From: Nitrososphaerota archaeon
GTDB taxonomy: Archaea > Thermoproteota > Nitrososphaeria > Nitrososphaerales > CADDZS01
Reading direction: 5' to 3'
Assembly (NCBI GenBank): GCA_027886785.1
Contig: JAPCJV010000061.1
Span: 1 to 8,474 of the forward strand
Length of the DNA: 8,474 nucleotides
Part shown: piece by piece, positions 1-6,200 of the stretch
How the letters are laid out: every line of letters begins with the position of its first letter
Numbering within the stretch: the stretch's first letter is position 1
Program-made: the position numbers and the translations under genes
Notes under the pieces: generated by a model
What the model was told of the DNA's origin: nothing
What the model saw: only the letters and a program-made list of their open reading frames with translations
Databases searched by the model: none

Positions 1-947
1 GAAATGTGACCGTGGCGTTGGGATCAGTCCCTCAGGGGCAAGGACATGAAACTATAGCTACCAGCTTGGTTTCTGAAATCCTCGGAGTCTCCCCGAATAA
101 TGTCACAGTGTTCACTGGGTTTGATTCAACGAGAAATATTGGCACTCCCACTTCTGGAACTTACTCCAGCCGCTTTGCTCCGATTTGCTCGAACGCAATT
201 GTGCTCGCTGCTAGAGAAATCAGATCCAAACTCTTGAGAATCGCGTCAAAAATCCTAAACGCAAAGCCCGATGAGCTGAAAATAGACAACGGGCAAATCT
301 GTAAGGTTTCCAACAGCTCGGTCGCGGTTTCGTTAAAGGATCTCGCTGGTTTTGTCTACTCAGGAATGTTAGACAGGAACCCTGTTGAGGAGAGGTCTCT
401 GGACAGTACGGTTACCTACAGCTATCCATTTGGAAGAAATAACGAAGAGGCGATGCGCAATCTCGCTTCAAGTTATGCCTATCAGGCTCATGCCGTTGTG
501 GTAGAGGTTGACCTTGAAACTGGCAAAGTCAAGCTGTTGCGATATGCTGTGGTGGATGACTCAGGTAGATCCCTAAACAAGATGATTGTCGAGGGACAGG
601 TCCACGGCGGAACCTATAACGGAATCGCAGCTGCCTTATTCGAAAAATTTGTGTATGACGATGAAGGACAATTGATCTCCTCCACTTTCAACGATTACCT
701 CGCGCCCACAGCTTTAGACATTCCCGCTCTGAAGGTCGAGTTACTGGAGACTCCGTCTCCTTTCACACCGACTGGAGCAAAGGGAGTTGGGGAGAGTGGT
801 GCTCTAGGACCACAGCCAGCGATAATCAATGCGATTGAAGATTCGTTACGGCCGTACGGGATAAAGATACTTGAATCGCATGTGACCCCAGAAATGATAG
901 TAAATCTGATACATCACGTAGCCGCTCCTGAAGCTTTTTTATCATGA
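1..947 (+). CDS. Molybdenum hydroxylase large subunit (CoxL/XdhA type), C-terminal part, 5' end cut by window
   Basis: This is the molybdopterin-binding large subunit of a xanthine dehydrogenase/CO dehydrogenase-type hydroxylase, which hydroxylates aldehydes or N-heterocycles with water as oxygen source and passes electrons to Fe-S and FAD subunits. The frame is open to the left edge, so about 315 C-terminal residues are present of a family length near 750-800. Seen: a QGQGHET cofactor-binding motif just after the left edge, a GTYSSR stretch at about 159-176, and near the C-terminus KGVGESGALGPQPAI, whose Glu (codon 792-794) matches the catalytic glutamate of the family. The GTG at 6 is only an internal Val. 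The substrate cannot be told: the active-site loop that separates CO dehydrogenases from other hydroxylases lies outside the window. The 3' end overlaps the convergent cupin gene by 6 bp. The family call is firm; the substrate is unknown. Confidence 0.93.
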   Translation, partial: NVTVALGSVPQGQGHETIATSLVSEILGVSPNNVTVFTGFDSTRNIGTPTSGTYSSRFAPICSNAIVLAAREIRSKLLRIASKILNAKPDELKIDNGQICKVSNSSVAVSLKDLAGFVYSGMLDRNPVEERSLDSTVTYSYPFGRNNEEAMRNLASSYAYQAHAVVVEVDLETGKVKLLRYAVVDDSGRSLNKMIVEGQVHGGTYNGIAAALFEKFVYDDEGQLISSTFNDYLAPTALDIPALKVELLETPSPFTPTGAKGVGESGALGPQPAIINAIEDSLRPYGIKILESHVTPEMIVNLIHHVAAPEAFLS

Positions 948-1304
948 CTGGGTCAGTTCAATCAAAGTAAAATCTGGATTTTCTGGGACGTATAGCTCGA
1001 CAATAAGCAGGTCTAAATCCCCACCGTTGGCGATTGAATGTGGTTCATTTTTTTCCAGAAAAATAGCTGAATGCTTTGAAAGATCGTAATTTGTGCCATT
1101 CACCATAAATCTTGCCTTGCCTTCGAGTACTACGTATACTGAGTCGGATTTTTTGTGTAAGTGGTACCGTCCAGATTCACTCCCTGCCCTAAGTCGGTTA
1201 ATGTTAAGTTCTAAACCGAGTCGCTTTTCATGAAAAAGCTCATGCTTAGTTCCTCTGCTGTCTATGGGGGATGATGGCGCGTGCTCTAAATCTAATATTT
1301 GCAA
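942..1304 (-). CDS. Small single-domain cupin protein
   Basis: A 120-residue one-domain cupin (Cupin_2-like beta-barrel), probably cytoplasmic. Motif 1 is seen as HLH (H48, H50) leading to VVLEG (G62). The usual motif-1 glutamate is Ser55, with Asp54 beside it. Motif 2 is EPHSIAN with H89 and N93. Three of the four usual metal ligands are therefore present (H48, H50, H89), so metal binding is possible but not assured. The start is TTG at 1304: it is the only usable start before an in-frame TGA at 1329-1331, and a GGAG lies 10 nt upstream (1315-1318). Such small cupins are isomerases, dioxygenases or sugar/acid-binding proteins; the sequence does not decide. It converges on the Mo hydroxylase gene with a 6-bp overlap, so there is no room for a separate terminator. 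Confidence 0.85.
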   Translation of the reverse strand: MQILDLEHAPSSPIDSRGTKHELFHEKRLGLELNINRLRAGSESGRYHLHKKSDSVYVVLEGKARFMVNGTNYDLSKHSAIFLEKNEPHSIANGGDLDLLIVELYVPENPDFTLIELTQS

Positions 1305-1314
1305 GATCCAATAA

Positions 1315-1318
1315 CTCC
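1315..1318 (-). promoter_or_regulatory. Ribosome binding site supporting the cupin TTG start
   Basis: GGAG on the minus strand ends 10 nt before the TTG at 1304. It supports that TTG as the true start. The spacing is a little long, so this is moderate evidence. Confidence 0.45.
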
Positions 1319-1340
1319 GAAGAAAAAATCATCTACTGAT

Positions 1341-1350
1341 GGATAAAATA
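1341..1350 (-). promoter_or_regulatory. Putative TATA box of the cupin gene
   Basis: TATTTTATCC on the minus strand is centred about 42 nt before the TTG start. With archaeal spacing (start of transcription about 25 nt downstream) this would give a short leader of about 15 nt that still includes the GGAG at 1315-1318. The call rests on composition and spacing only. Confidence 0.4.
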
Positions 1351-1384
1351 ATTGTTGTTTTGGCAAATCGGATCTCATTAAACA

Positions 1385-1391
1385 CATATAT
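1385..1391 (+). promoter_or_regulatory. Putative TATA box of the CMD-family gene
   Basis: CATATAT lies 24-30 nt before the ATG at 1415, with no Shine-Dalgarno sequence between. This fits a leaderless archaeal transcript starting at or next to the ATG. Confidence 0.5.
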
Positions 1392-1394
1392 CGC

Positions 1395-1408
1395 GGAGTC
1401 GAAACTCC
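1395..1408 (+). repeat. Short inverted repeat between TATA box and start codon
   Basis: GGAGT and ACTCC form a perfect 5-bp inverted repeat around the 4-nt spacer CGAA. It sits exactly between the putative TATA box (1385-1391) and the ATG (1415), where a bound repressor would block transcription. The arms are short enough to occur by chance, so an operator role is only a suggestion. Confidence 0.3.
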
Positions 1409-1414
1409 AAATTT

Positions 1415-1831
1415 ATGGTTTCATCGAATCTTCCAAAAGATATCGTCGATTACTGCGTTCAACAATATGGTAGTGTTCCGGAAGAATATGAATTGTTAGG
1501 CAAGTACAATCCAGACGCTTTGCGGGGATTCATTACTGAAAGGGAATCAACCACAAGGGAACCACCTGAGGGCGCCCTTGATATGAAAACAAAGGAACTC
1601 ATAATAACTGCAATCGAAATTGCCGTTGGGAAACCTGCAATCTTGCACGCAAGAAGAGCTGTAGAGCTTGGAGCCACAGTTCAAGAAGTTGCCGAAGTAG
1701 TTTCAATCAATCTCTGGCACAGGGGGATGAGTTCTTATGTTCTTTCGGGAAAGTATGCCCTAAAAGCAGCGGAGGAACAGGCGACGTCCGGGAAGAAAGT
1801 AGTGTACTCTGAACACCTGGAAAAGGTTTAG
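1415..1831 (+). CDS. Carboxymuconolactone decarboxylase (CMD) family protein, cysteine-free type
   Basis: A 138-residue all-helical CMD/AhpD-fold protein. The family signature is seen from about residue 57 to 95: a hydrophobic helix (ELIITAIEIAVG), then ILHARRAVELGAT followed by QEVAEVV. The conserved histidine of the signature (ILHARRA) is present, but the CxxC pair of AhpD-type peroxidase reductases is missing. That places it nearer to 4-carboxymuconolactone-decarboxylase-like or uncharacterised members than to thiol peroxidases. Family length is about 110-150 residues, so it is complete. The ATG at 1415 has no Shine-Dalgarno sequence and a TATA-like box about 27 nt upstream, as for a leaderless transcript. 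It lies divergent from the cupin and convergent, 23 bp apart, with the class II aldolase gene. A ring-cleavage-pathway decarboxylase is possible but not shown. Confidence 0.85.
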   Translation: MVSSNLPKDIVDYCVQQYGSVPEEYELLGKYNPDALRGFITERESTTREPPEGALDMKTKELIITAIEIAVGKPAILHARRAVELGATVQEVAEVVSINLWHRGMSSYVLSGKYALKAAEEQATSGKKVVYSEHLEKV

Positions 1832-1854
1832 CTCATGTAAGGGGATCAACATGC

Positions 1855-2520
1855 TCAAAACCTTGTATTCCTCCATTTCTTTTCATAGTATTCCCACCAC
1901 TCGGGGTGATCGGCCAACTTCATTTTGTTTCCGAAATCACTAATCGCACCTTTTTCGAAAGGGATCAAATTTCCCAATTGCTTTGCTAAGATTTGATTCC
2001 GTGCAGTGTTTTCGAGAAAGATCGCTAACAGACAAGCTTCCTCCAGACTCTTACCCGCAGTTACAATTCCATGGCCCTTGTGTATTACAACGGAATATTT
2101 TCCTAGTTTTTCAACTAGCTCGTTTGCAATTTCCTCGTTATCGATAAGGCGCGGACCTCTTTCTAACACCCGCACGCGGCCATAGAAGAACGAACTCTTA
2201 ATCGAAATCGGAATGATCGACTGGTCCGTGCTTGCAAGAGCGGTAGCAGCTGGCGGATGCATGTGCACAATACTGTTGATTTCCTGCCGGGCTTTGTAAA
2301 TGCCCGTATGAATGACGACTTCGTCGACCGGCTCGAGATTTCCTGCCACGACTGAACCATTCAAATCGACTTGGATCACGTCTTTAGGGGTAAGATCGAA
2401 TAATCCGCGGAATTTATGATGTAGATGGCCAGGCATCAGAAATCTATTCGCAGCTATCCTTATGCTGATGTGGCCAGCGAATTCAAATCCTAATTCCTCC
2501 CGCATTCCCTCGAAGTACAT
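1855..2520 (-). CDS. Class II aldolase/adducin-family protein (fuculose-phosphate-aldolase-like)
   Basis: A zinc-dependent aldolase, epimerase or decarboxylase of the FucA/AraD/adducin superfamily, cytoplasmic. Seen: an N-terminal GHISIR motif, Glu67 in EVVIHTGIYKAR (catalytic acid/base position), metal ligands H86 and H88 in VHMHPPA, and H150 in VIHKGHGIVTAG followed by the helix SLEEACLLAIFLENTA. All catalytic positions are therefore intact. The C-terminus is unusually aromatic (EWWEYYEKKW). Length is 221 residues from the ATG at 2520, but this start cuts into the first family helix: upstream codons back to 2568 read like coding sequence (see the 2521-2587 entry). Family members cleave L-fuculose-1-P, epimerise ribulose-5-P, or decarboxylate aromatic and pyridine dicarboxylates; the substrate here is unknown. 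Its 3' end is 23 bp from the CMD gene, tail to tail. Confidence 0.88.
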   Translation of the reverse strand: MYFEGMREELGFEFAGHISIRIAANRFLMPGHLHHKFRGLFDLTPKDVIQVDLNGSVVAGNLEPVDEVVIHTGIYKARQEINSIVHMHPPAATALASTDQSIIPISIKSSFFYGRVRVLERGPRLIDNEEIANELVEKLGKYSVVIHKGHGIVTAGKSLEEACLLAIFLENTARNQILAKQLGNLIPFEKGAISDFGNKMKLADHPEWWEYYEKKWRNTRF

Positions 2521-2587
2521 AATCTTGCAAGCTAGGGCAATTCTGCTCTTAATTTTCTCAATCTGTTTAGGGTTCGAGGGAAATCAT
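2521..2587 (-). other. Coding-like N-terminal extension of the aldolase without a canonical start (possible 1-nt frameshift)
   Basis: The aldolase frame stays open upstream of its first ATG to a TGA at 2584-2586. The codons just before the ATG (2566-2521) read KQIEKIKSRIALACKI, which continues into MYFEGMREELGF as the typical first helix of class II aldolases. No ATG, GTG or TTG occurs in this frame. In the neighbouring frame an ATG at 2587-2585 reads MISLEP and then stops at TAA (2569-2567). Deleting one base around the CCC at 2570-2572 would join the two into a protein of about 243 residues. Alternatives are an ATT start within the extension, or real use of the ATG at 2520. Confidence 0.5.
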
Positions 2588-2688
2588 TCCTTTCAGTTTT
2601 CAATATCGGTTTCTTGATTCTCATTCCTCATTTCAAGAATGGGAACATCGAAAATTTAGATTGTAACCTTCCGCCGACATTGCTAAAA

Positions 2689-3741
2689 TCAGTTAAATGA
2701 AGGCATGACTTCCTTCGCAAAAAGTGTTATCATCTCCATAACATCGTCAATTGTTCTATTGATCTGCCTTATGTCAAAGAATTTGACGCCCTCAGCTGCG
2801 AATTCTTCGATTTTCTTTATGACTTGATCGGGAGAACCCACAAACGCGCCGTTCAAGGATCCCGCCATCAACACATCTCGCACTGTTCTTTCGGGATTAT
2901 TTCGATCGGGGGCATCGAACTCCTTTCCACTGAAGAAGCTTTCAATCGTGTAGCGTGATCTTTTTTTGGCTTCATCACCATCTTTCATCATGCACATGAA
3001 CGTTTGCGTGCCCACCTCTAAGGACATGAGATCCTTTCCCCGACTCCTAAGATATTCTCGCAGTTTAGGCAGTCCCGTCCTGTAAGTTTCGGGAGAGCCC
3101 GACGGTAGAAAACCATCACCAAAATTCGCGACCCTTTCAAACGCCTTGTCATTGAAGTATCCACCTATCCAGATCGGAATCTTTCCCGACGGCTTTGGAT
3201 AGAATTCTGACAGCGGAAATTTGATGAATTCGCCGTCGAACGTAACCTGCTTGTCTGAAGAGAAGATCAATTTCAATACTTGGAGATACTCATTCAGCAT
3301 CTTCCCTCGTTTCTTATACTCCAAATTCATGGCATTGAAATCTGATTCAATGTTTCCCATGCACACGCAGCAGACGTACCTCCCCCCGGATAACTCGTAA
3401 AGCGTTGAAATTTGCTTTGCAAACAAAACCGGATATCTCCAGGGAAGAACTGCCGAACACGGAATCAGCCGCACGTGATGTGTCTTGCCCGCCAGTACTG
3501 ACAGGGTCGCAATTGATTCGTAAAAATTTGTTACTGGAAGGCCTTGCTTGTCGCGCTCATCCACCATTTCTGCTACCCCACCGGCATTGTGGTACCTTTC
3601 ATTGTAACTATGGGACACGTGGTCGTGAGTAGTTATCGCATCATAACCCAGCTCGTCCGCCATCTGACCAATTTTGAGAATGTTGACCGATGAAGCGAGT
3701 GGTCCAGAAACCGGAAGTCGCACACCGAATTTCGTTTTCAC
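2689..3741 (-). CDS. Luciferase-like (LLM) oxidoreductase, probably F420-dependent
   Basis: A 350-residue TIM-barrel protein of the bacterial-luciferase-like family, which uses F420 (dehydrogenases/reductases) or FMN (monooxygenases). Seen: N-terminal FGVRLPVSGP strand, the helix QMADELGYDAITTHDH (about 26-41), the AKQISTLYELSGGR segment (108-121) and the C-terminal-half motif IPIWIGGYFNDKAFERVANFGDGF (188-211). Length matches the family. Where relatives usually have a Gly-rich GVGxG strand, this protein has three cysteines (C124, C125, C127), which is unusual. The GTG at 3741 is the only candidate after an upstream in-frame stop and lacks a Shine-Dalgarno sequence; a TATA-like element lies about 30 nt upstream. 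It diverges from the M20-like gene and precedes the aldolase on the same strand by 100-170 nt. F420 rather than FMN is inferred from overall likeness and the likely archaeal host. Confidence 0.87.
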   Translation of the reverse strand: MKTKFGVRLPVSGPLASSVNILKIGQMADELGYDAITTHDHVSHSYNERYHNAGGVAEMVDERDKQGLPVTNFYESIATLSVLAGKTHHVRLIPCSAVLPWRYPVLFAKQISTLYELSGGRYVCCVCMGNIESDFNAMNLEYKKRGKMLNEYLQVLKLIFSSDKQVTFDGEFIKFPLSEFYPKPSGKIPIWIGGYFNDKAFERVANFGDGFLPSGSPETYRTGLPKLREYLRSRGKDLMSLEVGTQTFMCMMKDGDEAKKRSRYTIESFFSGKEFDAPDRNNPERTVRDVLMAGSLNGAFVGSPDQVIKKIEEFAAEGVKFFDIRQINRTIDDVMEMITLFAKEVMPSFN

Positions 3742-3765
3742 GTTAAAACAAACTTCCCAAACGAA

Positions 3766-3778
3766 CGACTAAAGAATC
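3766..3778 (-). promoter_or_regulatory. Putative promoter element (GATTCTTTAG) of the luciferase-like gene
   Basis: On the minus strand GATTCTTTAGTCG begins 37 nt before the GTG start, with its T-rich core about 30 nt upstream, as a BRE/TATA pair for a leaderless transcript. The same octamer GATTCTTT lies at 3825-3832 on the other strand, 38 nt before the divergent gene. Confidence 0.45.
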
Positions 3779-3824
3779 TTGCCCAAAAAAACTCTCAGCT
3801 ATTCAAGACCTCCGGAAAACGCAT

Positions 3825-3838
3825 GATTCTTTTTATAC
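3825..3838 (+). promoter_or_regulatory. Putative BRE/TATA box of the M20-like gene
   Basis: GATTCTTTTTATAC begins 38 nt before the ATG at 3863, with the TATA core centred about 28 nt upstream. No Shine-Dalgarno sequence is visible before the ATG. This is the clearest archaeal-type promoter in the window. Confidence 0.6.
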
Positions 3839-3862
3839 CATTTTCTCGGCAACCGGCTTCTC

Positions 3863-5089
3863 ATGGATCAAGACGTTAAAGCAATCATTGAGAAAAATTT
3901 TGACAAGAAAGAGATCAAGGACACTGTCATTAAAATTGCACAGACGCCTGCGCCGCAAACTGAGCTTTACGAGCGGGAGCCGCTAGTTCTTGATGCTGTC
4001 CTGAATTTGTATCGCCCAATGTTTGAGGAAGCAGGTTGTGATACATGGATTGACGATTACGGAAATCTGATTGCCACTCAGGGTGAGGGGACCTCGGGCA
4101 AGAGCGTCATCCTCTTGGGATTTGCCATGCACTGGACAGTGGGTACGATGAAAAATCCTTGGTCTGGAGCAGTCCTCGATGGTGCAAAATTTGGTGTTGA
4201 GGGTGAAGTAGTCTGGGGACGCGGAGGATCCGAGTACACAGGGAGTAACACTGCCATCATAAACTGCGCAAGAATCGTGCATAAATCTGGAATAAGAATT
4301 CGCGGACAAATAATTTACATTATTTCATCGGCTGGCCACACCTCAAGCTCAGATCCAGTTTATCATTTGTTACTAAATGATCAGCTAAAGGGGGATCTCT
4401 GTATCATGCCCGGAAGGCCGATCATTAACTTAGGCAATACTGGAAGATTAGATCTCAAGGTTTTGGTATATGGGAAATCTGTACATAGCGGTGGAGAATT
4501 ATCCTCTGGCATAAATGCAATTGAAGGGGGTCTCATCGCCGTAGATCGGCTGAAAAAGATCATGCCCTTTCCTCCGAGTGGCAAAAAAGATCCAGATATG
4601 GGACAGGGAAGGTTGTCGATCATTGGGCTGGCTAGCTATCCTCCATCCCCGGGTTTTAATAAGGGACTAGGAAGTGGCGGCCACACATTGCAGAATTTGA
4701 TGAGAATATTGTTGGATAGAAGACTTGTTCCTGATGAAGATGTTCAAGCCGCTATTGATGAAATTAAGCATGCAATAGGGGATCTATCTCCATGGAGAGT
4801 CACGTATGAAAGGGGCGCATTCCAGCTCCCTGTGAAACACTCGAAGGACTCAAAAATAATTCGAACCGTTTCAGAAGCCTACTCGAAAATGCTGGAGCAA
4901 GAAGTAAAATACACGTATGTCAATGAGACAATTGATGCAGGATACATGACTCAGGCGGGCATTCCCGCCGTGATGTACGGAACTTTCGACATGCGATTCG
5001 CGCATGGAGACACGGACATTTGCCAGCTCAATCACGTTTATGACGTGTCGAAAGTCTATGCATATTGGGCGATTGAGAACACCAGATAG
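3863..5089 (+). CDS. M20-fold amidohydrolase/peptidase-like protein with non-canonical metal site
   Basis: A 408-residue protein with the architecture of M20 dizinc peptidases (ArgE/DapE/carboxypeptidase G2): catalytic part about 1-195 and 320-408 with a lid domain between, which starts with GKSVHSGGELSSGINAI (H208, the lid histidine). By my alignment most metal ligands are changed. The first-motif GHxD is G86-F87-A88-M89 (with H90 next), the bridging Asp of GRGxxDxKG is Glu124 (GRGGSEYTG), the catalytic Glu pair is G158-H159 (SSAGHTS), and the GEP glutamate is Arg185 (GRP). Only the last His (H381 in RFAHGDTD) is kept. It may be a pseudoenzyme or use a rearranged site with H90, E124, H159 and H381. 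It has no signal peptide, so it is cytoplasmic. ATG 3863 is supported by a TATA box 28 nt upstream. It diverges from the luciferase-like gene and converges with the asparaginase gene 23 bp away. Confidence 0.8.
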   Translation: MDQDVKAIIEKNFDKKEIKDTVIKIAQTPAPQTELYEREPLVLDAVLNLYRPMFEEAGCDTWIDDYGNLIATQGEGTSGKSVILLGFAMHWTVGTMKNPWSGAVLDGAKFGVEGEVVWGRGGSEYTGSNTAIINCARIVHKSGIRIRGQIIYIISSAGHTSSSDPVYHLLLNDQLKGDLCIMPGRPIINLGNTGRLDLKVLVYGKSVHSGGELSSGINAIEGGLIAVDRLKKIMPFPPSGKKDPDMGQGRLSIIGLASYPPSPGFNKGLGSGGHTLQNLMRILLDRRLVPDEDVQAAIDEIKHAIGDLSPWRVTYERGAFQLPVKHSKDSKIIRTVSEAYSKMLEQEVKYTYVNETIDAGYMTQAGIPAVMYGTFDMRFAHGDTDICQLNHVYDVSKVYAYWAIENTR

Positions 5090-5112
5090 ACCAAGTCCAA
5101 AACAGTATTTTC

Positions 5113-6129
5113 TCAGGCGGTATGGGCAATTTCACCTGCTACATTCTTGAGCATCAATTCTTTCACGCTCTCCTCTTGAGCTAAGCACCACATCAATTTG
5201 ACCAAGGCCACCTCGGGAAGCATGTCGCGGACTGGAATGATGTTTGAAATTAAAAGGATCTTTTTGTCCATGGCATACGTCCCGAGTCTTTCTCCTCCGT
5301 AGAGGCATTGAGTGGTGAGCACTGCAGGTTTTCCAAAACTGCTTATGGCTGTTAGGAGTCCATCATCCACTCGAACATGACCTATCCCGGTACCTTCGAT
5401 GACTGCTCCTTCATAACCAGTTAGGAAGTGAGTAACTTGTTTGTTTGTTAGGGCAGGATGTGTCTTGATCAAGCACACATTTGCATTGAGGGAGCTGCGC
5501 ACTTTCAACCTTCTGTCATTGGATCGTTTGACCCGCCAATCTTCCAGCTTGATCTCATCGCAAGAACTATGACCAAGCGGATCAAAATTCACACTCGCAA
5601 ATGCTTGCTTATCATAAGAGTGAATTTTCTTCGCGCGAGTTCCCCTTATGATGATTTTGTGATCCTCACTCATATCCGCGGAAAACAGGACGCAAACCTC
5701 AGCTAGATCGGCAAAGGCAGCTACTCTTATTGCTGCTTTCAAGTTACCAATGCCATCAGTTCCCTGATCTCCCATTGGTATCATAGACCCGGTCAGCACC
5801 ACAGGGATACGGAGTCCACTGATCATGAAACTTAGGGCAGCGGCAGTGTACTGCATAGTATCTGTTCCATGAAGTATAACGATTCCATCCGCATTGGATC
5901 GAATGGAACTTTCTACAGCACTTGCTATTTTTATCCAATCTCCATCGACCATGTTCGCGCTACCTTTGCTAAGAACTTCCTTCACTTCGTACTCGACCCC
6001 CTCTACATTTACTTCGGGAAAGATTTCCTCAACGGACGCAACGTCTGCGTTTCCGGATGAATCAGGTCCTGATCGTGACATGATCGTCCCACCTGTTGTA
6101 AGAATATGTACTTGTCTGGAAGTTGTCAA
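5113..6129 (-). CDS. L-asparaginase (archaeal, GatD-like asparaginase domain)
   Basis: Hydrolyses L-asparagine, possibly also glutamine or related amides, to aspartate and ammonia. Seen: nucleophile motif TTGGTI (T12), the second catalytic motif HGTDTM (T89, D90), TGSMIP (113-118), and a lysine in RGTRAKK (K168) aligning with the catalytic Lys. All catalytic residues are present. The C-terminal half (GAVIEGTGIGHV, TTQCLYGGERL, DMLPEVALVKLMW) resembles archaeal GatD, the asparaginase-like subunit of the Glu-tRNA(Gln) amidotransferase. GatD, however, carries an extra N-terminal domain of about 80-90 residues. This 338-residue protein starts directly at the asparaginase domain and no gatE is in view, so a free asparaginase is preferred. 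The TTG at 6129 is forced: an in-frame TGA lies two codons upstream. It has no signal peptide. It diverges from tcuA across 71 bp. Confidence 0.88.
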   Translation of the reverse strand: MTTSRQVHILTTGGTIMSRSGPDSSGNADVASVEEIFPEVNVEGVEYEVKEVLSKGSANMVDGDWIKIASAVESSIRSNADGIVILHGTDTMQYTAAALSFMISGLRIPVVLTGSMIPMGDQGTDGIGNLKAAIRVAAFADLAEVCVLFSADMSEDHKIIIRGTRAKKIHSYDKQAFASVNFDPLGHSSCDEIKLEDWRVKRSNDRRLKVRSSLNANVCLIKTHPALTNKQVTHFLTGYEGAVIEGTGIGHVRVDDGLLTAISSFGKPAVLTTQCLYGGERLGTYAMDKKILLISNIIPVRDMLPEVALVKLMWCLAQEESVKELMLKNVAGEIAHTA

Positions 6130-6167
6130 GTTTCAGAGCCTACCAATTGAGCAAGAGTTCATTATCG

Positions 6168-6176
6168 TTTATTAGA
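6168..6176 (+). promoter_or_regulatory. Putative TATA box of tcuA
   Basis: TTTATTAGA is centred about 29 nt before the ATG at 6201. No Shine-Dalgarno sequence precedes the ATG, which fits a leaderless start. The 71-bp divergent region 6130-6200 must also hold the asparaginase promoter, for which I see only a weak candidate (ATAATGAA on the minus strand, about 6157-6166). Confidence 0.45.
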
Positions 6177-6200
6177 TTCTCTCGTCAGATTGCAATTTGA

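Noticed and set aside
935..940. T6 run at the end of the Mo hydroxylase gene, considered as an archaeal T-rich terminator
   Set aside because: It is inside the last codons and no further T-tracts follow, so there is too little to call.
1834..1853. CATGT/ACATG inverted repeat between the CMD and aldolase genes, considered as a bidirectional terminator
   Set aside because: A 5-bp stem with a 10-nt loop and no T-tract is not distinguishable from chance.
4308..4325. Inverted repeat AAATAAT/ATTATTT with 4-nt loop
   Set aside because: Arms are only A and T, the site is inside the M20-like coding region, and such matches are common in AT-rich stretches.
5458..5706. 82-codon plus-strand open frame opposite the asparaginase gene
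   Set aside because: The minus strand carries a complete asparaginase with all catalytic motifs across this stretch; the plus frame has no motif or promoter.
5113..6129. Calling the asparaginase GatD
   Set aside because: The C-terminal half is GatD-like, but the N-terminal GatD domain is absent and no gatE is in the window.
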